DNA from: Mesaphorura yosii
Lineage: Eukaryota; Arthropoda; Collembola; Poduromorpha; Tullbergiidae
DNA: 64,000 nucleotides
Assembly (NCBI GenBank): GCA_009869945.1
Contig: WIXG01000315.1
Location: 28,793-92,792 of the forward strand
Reading direction: 5' to 3'
This document shows positions 28,201 to 38,900 of this stretch, piece by piece. Position numbers and translations under genes: made by a program. Positions within the stretch are counted from its first letter, which is position 1. Each line of letters begins with the position of its first letter. The notes under the pieces were generated by a model. That model was not told the DNA's origin. It was given only the letters and a program-made list of their open reading frames with translations, and searched no databases.

Positions 28201-29780
28201 CAGTTGCCTCTATTTTTAGCTACCCTTTAGTTGAAGCTGTTGTCTTTGAACTGTGAACTTTAACGCTGCGATTGCGGACTGTGACGGATACACGGAGTGG
28301 CCTAAATTATGATTCTCGTGTTTTCTGCCCCTCTGCTCAAATAATGTTGCAGCTATCAAAGACATGTCGGTCTCTCAGTACTGAAATTATTCACATCCTG
28401 ATTATGGGTACTGCATAATAATGATGATAGCATGATAGAAGGCACAGCATTCAGAATTAGCGGAATGCCACATTCCTCATTCTTACGTTAGTGTCGCACA
28501 AGGGCGGCTTTGGTCTTATGGAAAAGAAGTTCCGTGTAAACAGAAATGTGGAAATAAAAACGCGTTTAAATTATACTGAATTACACACACAAAATTAATT
28601 CCGTTTTGAGTTCATTAATCATCGGTCCCTTTTAACTTTTTCCGTGCGTTTCCTGTCTTAAGCCTTCAGAGCGAAACACATATGGGATAAGGAAAACTTG
28701 ACCCGCTTGGACCGCCAATCTTTTTACGTGGCAGCTGAAATCATATGGTAAAGTCTCACTGTATCTGCATGGAATGCGAGCAATATGAACAATCTACATG
28801 ATCATCTTTTATTCTGCGAATACTTAATTATTCATGAGGGCTGGAAATGGCCATGAAATTAATGGGCATGTTGCTGGGCATGAAAACAAGTTTTTTCAGC
28901 AGAAATCGTACATGGTAAGATGTCCAAAAAAATCTTCCATGCGCGTGTATTCCTGAAAAATGCAAAAACTAAACTACATGTTCAGGCGATTGGAAATTAG
29001 CGAAGATTTAACGGAAGCTGGCCCGTTCAAGTATATCGCAACTCTTGAGGTTTTGAGTTGTGCAATCTTGCCGGTAGCAGATGCGTTTTAAAATGCGTGC
29101 CGCAGTTGCAAAACTACCAAAGTGCGATTTTCTTAGCTACAACACGCACCACAGGCATCAGATCCACTTTATACAAGCTTAGAATAAGTAGGAATAAGTG
29201 CTAGGAAAATAAGTCAACTACAAGAAAATTTGCTTGTATGCGGGTGTTTAAGAAGCTCCAAAAATACACACCGTAAACCTTCACGCTCATGTGAAGTTCA
29301 AGGTCTTCAACTTCCTCATCCTCATGTACGAAAAAGAAGTACACAGTTGCGGCATATAGAGTACAAGCCTGGTCTATATGTACGTGCAGGTTGCGTGTGT
29401 TCAAGTGACATGGATTTATTTCTGCATTAAGCGCAATAATTTTCCATTGCGAAAAGTGTATCTGTACCCACAATTACCGCGCACACATGTTGATCGGTCG
29501 CTGCTCGTTCGCAACACGTACGTTGCACATTCCAAAAACACGGCATCGTATTGCGTTATCTCCACAGCCCATCATATCACTTGAATCTATTAGAATAACT
29601 CTCGTCGCCTAGCTTCGCTCACCTATGCTATTCGCGTGCATGTACTGCTTTTTCATTTGATATGAAAAGGCACCAGAAGGTCAACACTTGATTTTGATGG
29701 TTATGTAACAGCAAAACGAGTTTAGCTTCGTCTTTAACATAAAACGGTAATCAAACACTCGTTCACTCTTGTTTCTGCAG
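13268..29780. other. About 16.5 kb without recognised genes
   Basis: I found no exon here with protein similarity, no RNA gene and no mobile element that I could support. Open frames up to 146 codons occur on both strands, but their translations look like random AT-moderate sequence and lack splice-site context. The interval is far larger than the 842 bp between the stops of the next two genes. It could contain enhancers, 5' untranslated exons of the aldehyde dehydrogenase or non-coding RNA, none of which can be shown from sequence alone. Confidence 0.5.
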
Positions 29781-29785
29781 TCAGT
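29781..29785 (+). promoter_or_regulatory. Possible initiator (TCAGT) of the aldehyde dehydrogenase gene
   Basis: TCAGT in the context CAGTCAGTGTAG matches the arthropod Inr consensus and lies 96 nt upstream of the start codon. An A-rich TATA-like word (CATAAAA) lies about 42 nt further upstream, slightly too far for a canonical TATA box. A pyrimidine-rich AG just before the ATG (ending about 29864) means a spliced 5' leader is also possible. Confidence 0.3.
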
Positions 29786-29876
29786 GTAGTAGCATCAACA
29801 TCGCAACGTGTCTCTCCCCTTGCCAACTCAATTCTTACTCAAGATTATTGTCCATCTTTAACAGCCTTCAGTCATC

Positions 29877-31954
29877 ATGCCTGTCGCGAACAGAAAGCCC
29901 GAGATAAAATACACCAAGGTAAGTTGGAGCTATGAAAAGAAATCGTGCTAATAGGCCAAGTCTTATACTTCGCATGCATTCACGTTTTAGCTCTTCATCA
30001 ACAATGAATGGGTCGATTCGGCAAGCGGAAAGAAATTCCCAACGCTGAACCCAACTACCGGTGAGAAGATTGTTGATGTGTCCGAAGGAGACAAGGTAAT
30101 GTTCGTAATGCTGCCACAATACAGTATCATAGATTTTACATTTGAGATCGCGTTTTTTTTGCACTGTCATGAATTGATTGTTTCAGGCCGATGTCGAAAA
30201 GGCTGTCAAAGCAGCGCGAGCCGCATTTGAGCATGGATCAGCATGGAACCAAATGCTTCCGTCCGAGCGGGGCAGGCTCATGCTGAAGGTAGCTCAATTT
30301 TATCAGGCCGTGATGGGATGCTCAGTAAACCGCATTCGAATATTTTTCAGCTTGCTGATTTGATGGAGAGAGATCTTGAGTATTTGGCAAATCTTGAGAC
30401 GCTTGACAATGGAAAACCATTCACGCACGCTCAAGGAGACATTGCAATGTCTGCTAAGAATATCCGATACTTTGCAGGATGGACGGATAAAATTCATGGC
30501 GACACAATTCCTGTCGGTGCGTTAAAGATAACGATTTGTGGCTTCGGCTTATCTTAATTCAGTTCATCATGTAAATGCTGGAAGAGTGATTTGAGAATGC
30601 TTGTCACGACTAGATGCACCGAACCAAATGACTATGACCTTGAAGGAGCCTGTTGGAGTTGTGGCTGGTATCATTCCATGGAACTTCCCAGTTCTTATGG
30701 CTGCTTGGAAATTGGGACCTGCACTGGCTACTGGATGCGTGATTATCCTGAAGCCTGCTGAACAGACACCGCTTACTTGTCTTTACCTTGCGGCCTTGGC
30801 GAAGGAAGCAGGTTTTCCACCAGGCGTGATCCAAGTAATTCCAGGCTACGGGCCAACGGCTGGTGGTGCCCTCACCGCCCATCCACAAGTCGATAAAGTT
30901 TCATTCACTGGATCGACAGAGGTTGCTATACTTACTTTCTATGCTAGATTTTGACTGTCACCGGCAAAGGTTTTATGTAATTCTCATTAGGTTGGACGTA
31001 TTATCATGAGCGCCAGTGCTAGTGCGAGCAACCTGAAACGCGTGTCACTGGAACTTGGAGGAAAAAGTCCATTGGTCATTTGCGCAGACGCTAACTGTAA
31101 GCAATCAGAATTAGTGATACAATATACATGCGTGAACTTGGACAAATATACAATGATGTGTGCATTGTTCCAGTGGAGGAGGCTGCACAATTGGCGCACT
31201 TTGCCCTCTTCTTTAACCAGGGCCAATGCTGCTGTGCTGGATCAAGAACGTACGTCGAGGAAGGTATCTACGACGCTTTCGTGAAGAGAGCCACCGAGCT
31301 AGCACAGGCACGAAAAGTTGGCGACCCGTACGAAGGTGCCACGGAGCAAGGCCCACAGGTAAATCCTCATTGCGTACAGATTGACTCAGGCACCCTCATG
31401 AAAACATTCTTGTTTTACAGATTGATGACGACCAATTCAAGAAAATTCAAGCACTGATTGAGTCTGGCAAGAAGGAAGGAGCGAAGCTCATGTGCGGTGG
31501 AGGGCGATGGGGAGACAAAGGTTACTTCATCCAGCCGACCGTCTTCGCTGACGTCAATGAGAACATGAGAATTGCGAAAGAAGAAATCTTCGGCCCGGTG
31601 CAGTCAATTTTCAAATTCAAGAATCTTGACGAGGCCGTGAAGAAATCAAACGAGACCAATTATGGTCTTGCCGCTGCCATCATTACAACTGACATTAACA
31701 AAGCCATGAACTTTGCCCGTCGCGTCAGAGCCGGCACCGTTTGGATCAATTGCTTCGATGCTTTCCACAGCAATGCTCCATTTGGCGGCTACAAAGAGTC
31801 TGGCTTCGGGCGTGATTTGTAAGTTCTTTGCGGCTCTTGAATGCTACTTTGTTGAAATTGACAATTGCTCAATAATTTATGTTCGTGTGACAGGGGAGAA
31901 GACGCTCTCCACGAATATCTGGAGGTCAAGACCGTCACGATGCAACTGAAGTAA
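29877..31954 (+). CDS. Aldh: Aldehyde dehydrogenase, ALDH1/ALDH2 family
   Basis: Nine exons (29877-29918, 29991-30095, 30187-30288, 30351-30516, 30614-30921, 30991-31096, 31174-31358, 31421-31818, 31894-31954) give a 490-aa protein, close to the usual ~500 aa. Introns are 62-97 nt and phase is kept throughout. The enzyme oxidises aldehydes to carboxylates with NAD(+). Visible motifs are LETLDNGKP, the NAD-binding IIPWNFP (catalytic Asn about residue 162), [22 protein letters not shown], the general-base Glu in LELGGKSP (about 262), the catalytic Cys in [12 protein letters not shown] (about 296), EEIFGPV, and the C-terminal [14 protein letters not shown]. The triple Cys resembles mitochondrial ALDH2, but the N-terminus ([14 protein letters not shown]) shows no obvious mitochondrial presequence, so a cytosolic location is likelier. 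Substrate preference (acetaldehyde, retinal, lipid aldehydes) cannot be read from sequence. One donor (after 30921, GTTGCT) is non-consensus, but no other junction keeps FTGSTEVGRIIM intact. Confidence 0.95.
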
Positions 31955-32063
31955 ACCATGCCGATGTGCCCATCCGTGATTCACGATTCAGCGTGTTTTC
32001 AAGATCTTGCTTAACGTTTTCCTTAAATTCGAGCTTGTTGTTTGGTATATTTTGTTCCGAACA

Positions 32064-32069
32064 AATAAA
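32064..32069 (+). terminator. Polyadenylation signal of the aldehyde dehydrogenase gene
   Basis: AATAAA lies 110 nt after the TAA stop at 31952-31954, which suggests a 3' UTR of about 130 nt. The gene is convergent with the titin gene, whose stop is at 32797. Confidence 0.6.
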
Positions 32070-32674
32070 AATCATTACATTGTCTGTTAATTTATCGCGT
32101 TTTGTTTCCGTCCTGAGTTAAATATTAGTAAATCTGCATTTTTTTACTTTGGAACCGAAATCCTGCTTCTAGCTCAATAGATGCATTGCATTGGCTGGCT
32201 GGTTGTCATGCAAGCCACAAAAGTCCAGCATTGACCTCACCGGTCAAGCGAATCAGTCTCGGACTTCACCCTCTCAATTGTCTGGAGACTGTATCGACAG
32301 CAGTTTTATGCATGTACGCCGAGCACAGATCACACGCCCACTGAACTCTGCACTTTATTGTCCGGGACGATTAATCATTGATTGCGTAATTTGTTATGCT
32401 AAGCAGGTCACGTAACTGATAGTTTTAATCTGAGACCATGTGGACGTGTAAACTGGGGATGGGGAGCAACGTGGTTTAAAGCGGAATGTCTAAAGTCCAA
32501 CTTCCATTCACGAGTGTAATTTCTTCTCAGCGTTACTGCATGTTAGAACTCAATATGTTGAGTTGAAATCGTTCGCTTACTGAACAAGCTTTATGTTGTA
32601 TGACATTGCGCTTAATTAATGCATCCGCACATTTTGCAGCAACTAATCTGTGTCGTTTATTTATCGGATAACTT
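32070..32674. other. Intergenic spacer between convergent genes
   Basis: This is the gap between the 3' ends of the aldehyde dehydrogenase (+) and the titin gene (-). No exon was seen. Because the genes converge, longer 3' UTRs could overlap here. Confidence 0.5.
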
Positions 32675-32680
32675 TTTATT
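32675..32680 (-). terminator. Candidate polyadenylation signal of the titin gene
   Basis: AATAAA on the minus strand lies about 117 nt beyond the stop at 32797-32799. A second AATAAA lies 19 nt further downstream at 32656-32661. Either could end the full-length transcript. Confidence 0.5.
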
Positions 32681-32796
32681 GATATTTTGTCTTAAGCCCA
32701 AACATTTAAATCTCGTCACCTTTTTAACATTAAAAGATAAGGTACATTTCTTAGCAGTAGCAGCAGCAGCAATGGTTTGTTTCGATGTCCCTAAAA

Positions 32797-35700
32797 TTAT
32801 TTAAATAAGTCGCGTGCGTAATACCAGATACGGAAGAAATATTCATTTCGGCGCAGCAACGATGTTCTTGAGTAGAAATCAATATCTGCATCCATATTGG
32901 CTTCACGCATCCAACTCGTCGTTGTCTCAGTTAAACTGAGCGATGGAGTCTCCTTTTGAGATAGCTCGGCAGCGTGTTCTGCCTCCAGACTCGCGGTATC
33001 TAAAATTCACGAGCATTTTACAACAGAGAACAGTTCGCAACGTAATTCTGTTGGAATCAGACATACCAGAAGGTCGGACAATTGTAATTGGATCCTCGGA
33101 TTCGAGTGGTTCACTGAATCCGACCTCGTTTCTTGCGAAAATTCGAACAAAATATGAATGGCCCTCCTAAATCGATGAATTCGAATCAGTTATAGAGTGG
33201 AGTCCGGAATATTGTCACTATCAAGGAGTTTTGATTTCAACCGATAAGCTTACCTGTAAGTCCTTCACTGTCAGCTTTTGACAGTCGGCTCCAACTTGGC
33301 CAACTTCAATCCACATTGTTTTCTTGGAGTCCCTCACTGCTACTTTGTAGCCTTCAATTGGTGCTCCACCATCGCTTTCAGGTATTCCCCACTCAACAAT
33401 GATTGTGTTGAGCGTGAGTTGTCGCATTTCCAACGGAGCAGTAGGCTGGCTTGGTACAGCTATACAAATTGAGAATGAGAATTACTAGGAGTTTCAATAA
33501 ACACGATCGTGAAGAAAATCGAACGTACTGGCATGAGTTTTCAAAAGCACAAGCTCTGTCTGAGTCGCTGGACCTACTCCCATTGGATTTTCAGCAAATA
33601 TTCGGAATTTGTAATTCGTTTTCAGGTTTTCCACAGTATGCTGCCTGTATGAAGACTCTAAAGTAATGATCTTTTCCCAGGTAGTCTTCTTCTCGGTACA
33701 TTTCTCGATAATGTAACCTTTAAAGAAACACAATCGTGTTACAGAGTGCTCCCACTACTCACACTTAAATCATGAAATATTTACCCGTAATTTCAGCTCC
33801 GCCTGTTGAGGCAGGCGGACCCCATTGTAAGGTCACACTTTTGCTGGTAACATTCATCACCATGAAGTTGGTCGGCGCGGATGGCGGCGCTGTGGAGTCA
33901 CGAATGTTTCATGAACAACAGTACTGCTTAAGCTTGACTCCTTTATTACTTACTTATTCGTTTTCCTATTGGAATAGCATCTTCAGGTGCATATGGAATA
34001 CTTGGACCCACTGAATTAACAGCCTACAACGAAACAATAGAAAACAAGGTCGTAAAAGCCTTGAAATCAACCACGCCCAATGGATTGATCGATCTAGACT
34101 TACAGTAATCCTGAAATGGTAGCTCGTGTTGGACTTCAGGCCAACAATTTCTAAGGATGCCTGAGTCAATTGCTCATCCTCGCTGGTACACTTCTGCCAA
34201 GCCTTCTTTCCCACTTCTCGCTTCTCGACGATGTAATGAATGTCGAGTCCACCGGTATATTCTGGCTCGATCCACTTCAATGTGAACGAAGAGTCGGTCA
34301 TTCCCAGAATTTCTAGGGGACCTCTTGGAGAACTCGGTTTATCAAATTGGTTCTTCACGATGACTGCAGGGGAAACGGCAGCCTCACTCATGCCAGCTTC
34401 CTGTGATTCAACAATGAAACAAAATTGAATTCTCGACCGTCACACCCGAAGATTATAACACCATCGCTTACGTTCGTGCAGAATACTCGGAACATGTATT
34501 CTGAGCCCTCCTGAAGTTTCTGCACGCAGTAAGAAGTGATCCCTCCGTCCACATCGGCAACCTGTTTCGAATTAGAAAATCAGAAACGGTTAAGTTTTGA
34601 TTCCATATGCGTTCCTTCAATGTAGCTACCTTTGCCCAATGCTCAATTCCAGGTTCGAATTTCTCAATGGAATATTTTAGAACATCGGTACCGCCGTCAT
34701 CTGTCAACGATAAAAGATTTACACGCTGGCTCTAATTGGACAGATTCTAAAGGACGCGAGACGAACCTGCTGGGGGCTTCCACTCGATCGTCACGGATTC
34801 AGTCTCTATTTTCTTGACTTGAACACCTTCAGGTTTGCTTGGCTTGTCTGTTTAACGATGCCAAACTTATTAGCAGAGTGGAAGAAGTACGCAAATTCAA
34901 AGGCATCAGGGAATTCTTACCGGACATGCCCGACATGCCAGATGCGACGGAACTGCTCCTACTTCTGCGTCTCGAATCATCTGTAAAAGTTTCATGGATT
35001 TAATTGATGTAAAGGCATTATACGTTTATTTTACTAACCAATAACACGAAGGGAAGCTTCTAACGATGTGGCACCTGCCCGGTTTTCTGCCTCCACCCGA
35101 TATGTGCCTTCGTCGCCCCTTTCCAGAGAGTAAATGGCAATTGATAGCTGACCGTCTTCTTCGTTCGAATGTATGACTGTGTGAACTGTGCTGTCCAGTT
35201 TCTCATTGTCTTTGAGAATGCACACGGTGGGTTTTGGACAGCCATCGATTTGGAATACAAGTTTCCACTGCTCTTGTACATTCAGTTTTTGACTCAGCAG
35301 ATCTTGGTCATTTATTTTGATGGTTGGCTTATCAGCAATATTCAGTACGCATGTCGTTTCGGCGCTGCCCGCAGTGTTTGTTGCTTTGCAGACGTAGGTG
35401 CCTTGACTCTGCTCACTTGTTTTCTCAATCACAAATTTGGCGATTCCGTTGTCAAAAGTTGCGAATCGAGTCTTGATATGCTTGGAATTACGGAACCATT
35501 TGATTTCTGGTTCTGGAACTCCAGTAATTACAGTCTGTGGAATTGGAATTGATTGTAAAATGTTTGTAAGAAAATGAAAAGAAAGCGTGCGAGGAGCTTA
35601 CCGAAAGAGTGACTTTCTCATGGCGGCCCGCAGTGATGTCATGTAATGGCTCCACGATAACCGGAGCTTCGGGTGTCAAGATTTTGCAAATGCGGTAATA

Positions 35701-35966
35701 CTTCGTGGACTCAGAAACTTCGGAGATGCCAGCGATGTTTTCAGCAGACACACGGAACATCAACTCCGAATCTGTCCGGAGAGACTTTAGCGTGATTGTG
35801 GTCTCCTTCGTTTCATGCTTCTCCCAGGTTAAAAATTCTTCTTTGTCGTGGGACTCTAGAATGTACTTTGTGATCGGACAATTTGAGTATGGCTCCTTCC
35901 AGAAGAGAGTTATGGAATTATCTGTGACTTGAACAACTTCAGGTGGATCTGGTTGGGCTGGTTTCT
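32797..35966 (-). other. Titin C-terminal Fn3/Ig region and tail
   Basis: Order: Fn3-1 (35966-35602, PDPPEVVQVTDNSITLFW), two Ig domains (end of that exon plus 35534-35039), a 60-nt Ser/Arg exon (34980-34921, RRRSRSSSVAS), Fn3-2 (34847-34472, three exons), Fn3-3 (34400-33954), Fn3-4 (33889-33529), Fn3-5 (33459-33067), then a 67-codon last exon (32999-32797) including the stop. Fn3 landmarks are visible: IEW, LKW, LQW and VEW on strand B/C, YxFRIxAxN or equivalent near the end (YKFRIFAENPMGVG, YFVRIFARNEVGFS). The tail, rich in Glu/Ser/Thr and then aromatic residues (YFFRIWYY), matches no domain I know. No kinase domain follows. Confidence 0.85.
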
Positions 35967-38900
35967 CTGTTAGACATCAAACAAATTTTTATGCTTGTGA
36001 AAAAATTATCAGCATCAGCATAGAAAGAAGGCAGTCTATACCTCGGACTATCAGTTTGAAGCTTGCTTCCGCTTCGCCACAATTGTTCCTTAACTTCAAT
36101 GTATAGTTTCCGCTCTCATTCGTTTCAGCCTTGGTAATGTGGTATGTGCTCTTGTACTTTTCAGTTTTAACCGATTTGGTGAGAGCCTTGTTTTCGTGAA
36201 TCCATTCAATCGCCGGCGCCGGAATTCCCTCATACTCAATTTCAATTGAAATATCATCACCCTTGTTGACATACAATTCCTTCTCGAACGGACGGAATTT
36301 CGGAGATGTTTCGATAACTGAAAAATAAAGATTCATAACTCATAGCAGACCAAGAAAGAAAATATTGCAAATTCCACCTTAATACCTACCTTCAAACTGA
36401 ATTTTTGTACTGGTTTTAACATTGGAACAAACAGCGGTGTACTCGTCTTCTGTGTGGACTCCTGAAATGTGCAATGTTCGAACACCTCCATCCCTTGTGA
36501 TTGTGTACTGAGGCGATTTTGTGTTGATTTCCTTTCCATTGCTGCAGTGTTTCATTAAAGGGCTCGTTAGCTTCAAGACCATTTTCATACTTCAGAAAAA
36601 CTTACCAAAGCCATGTAACTTTAGCGGTGGGCTTGGAAATCTCAACCGTGAGTGACACATCGCCATTCTTCTGCGCTGGTGTGATGTCGGGTAGTTTTCG
36701 AATAAAAGTTACTTTGGGTTCTAGAAATATATAAAGCCGGTAGTACCAAAATATTGATGACAGAATTCTCATTAAGATCATTAAATACTACCTTGGACTG
36801 TTAGTTTGGCCTTGCAAGTCTGATCGCCCACAGAGCAAGAGTAAGTTCCCTCATCCGATAATTCACTGTTGTACACCATTAACCTTTGGCGTTTCCCGTC
36901 AATGGCCAATTGAATATGTTCAGAGAATTGGATTTCAACGCCGTCCTTGAACCACCGGACCAACGCGTCTCCTTTGGAGATTCGGATCTCAAAAATACCA
37001 CGCTCGCCTTGAACAACAGTGACGTCTTGCATGGGCGACAAAATCTCAGGAGAAAGTTCTGAAAAACAAATTCTAGATTGAGAAAACTAGCATTTAAATA
37101 ATCTTGCAGTACCCAGCCAAGTTTTCTTACCAATCACCGTTAGTTCACCCGTGCATTCCTCATCCCCAAGAACGCATGTGTATTCTCCTTCATCGTGAAC
37201 ACTCAGCTCTTTGATGATGAGTTTCCTATCTTTACCATCAACAACAAACTCAATTCGTTCATCCTCAACAAGTTGTTCGCCATCTTTGTGCCAAGTAACT
37301 TTGCCTCCGGTAACTTGTACCGTAAACACTGCCTCTTCGTGCTCAGCGTGTTCCAGGTCAGTTAGCTTCTTGATAAACTGTTCTTGTTTCACAATATTTG
37401 CTGTATGCTTGACTTGACCGTATTTGTTCTTCAGCAGCACGCTATACACACCCGGTTCCTCTACGACCAACGAACAACTTTCGTTTGTCTTGTCCACGTA
37501 TTTCGCGGCAGGAATTTCGACATCGTCTTTGTACCATTTCACAGTGGTCGGATTTCCGGTGTACTTCACCTTGAGCGTGGCAGGCTGCTCTCCGATGGAT
37601 TGTGGTGGAAATGTCTGTATGAATTTTGGTGGTTGCTCGGAAATTGTGAGCGTAGCGGACGTTGATATTGAGCCGTGCTTATTCTCGGCACTTAAAACGT
37701 AATCACCATCAGATTCGAGGCGAGCCTTGCGAATAATTAGTGTGAAAGTGTTTTCAGTCTTCTCGATTGTAATTTCCTCTGTCTCGGTTACTTCAATACT
37801 GTTGTGATACCACGTGACCTTGGGAAACGGTTTGCCAATGATTTTGGCACTGAATGTGACAGGTGTATCGGAACGTGCTGCGAGCGGTACTAAAGGCTCA
37901 ATCACAATTGGAGCAAATTCCGATTTCGGAATCACTTGAAGCTCAATCGAATTCATTGCTTTTCCCTCAGAATTTTTGGCTACTATTTGGTACGATCCTT
38001 GTTCGCTGAGCTGAACGTTCTTGATATGGGCGATGCAGCAGTACATGTGCACGTCCGCAATCACGTTGATAGTGGCTCGTTTTGTCTCGAGGAACTTTTC
38101 GCCGTTGAAGTATAATTCAAGTTCTGGTTCTGGGACACCAACAAGTCGGAATTCCAAATCTATGTCTTCGTCCTCTGTGACAATTTTAGTCTGTGGTCGA
38201 ACGGTGAATGTTGGCGGAATTCCTTCGAGGATGTCGGCCAGTGAAGATTCCCTTGAAAGCGACATTCTCGAAATCACTGTTGAATCGGATGACCCGTGAT
38301 CGGAAAGTGGTGCTTCAACTATCAGTTCGGCTGTTGTTGACGCGAATCCAAGGCTGCAAAATATCATGCGTGTAGACACAATTGAATATATTCATTCCGA
38401 TTCCGATTTAAAGACTGATTAACAGTACCTGTTCTTGGCCACACAGGTGAATATTCCGGCGTCTTCTGGGAACACTTCCTTGATAACAAGTGTTGCAGTA
38501 TGAGTTTCAGTATCGTAGAACGCCTATAGCAAAGTTCAAGTTATTCAAAGTAGAAGAAATGTGCATTTGGCCTGGAACATTATTACCTGGAAATCTTTCG
38601 ATGTTTTGATGATTTGCGTCTGCCTGAACCAAGTGATAGTTGCGTCTGGTGAAGCTTCAACCTGGCACTCAAATTGAACTTCTGATCCATCAATAAAAGT
38701 TTGTGATTTCAAAGAACGTATAAATCTCGGGGCAAGCTTTCTTTGCCCTTTCTTCGGTTCTGTTGGAAGCGAATATTATTATGTATAAATGGTTTCATCT
38801 TCACAAGAGGCGACGACGATGACTTACCATCAAACACAGGTAGTTTGTCGATCTTTTCTCGAATCTTCTTCTGAACGTAGTCGGGATAATTGTTCTCAGT

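Noticed and set aside
32797-33166. Possibility that the titin gene continues through the aldehyde dehydrogenase region to a kinase domain
   Set aside because: The Fn3 exon at 33166-33067 splices in phase to an open exon ending in TAA, with AATAAA soon after. No kinase motif was found on the minus strand to its left.
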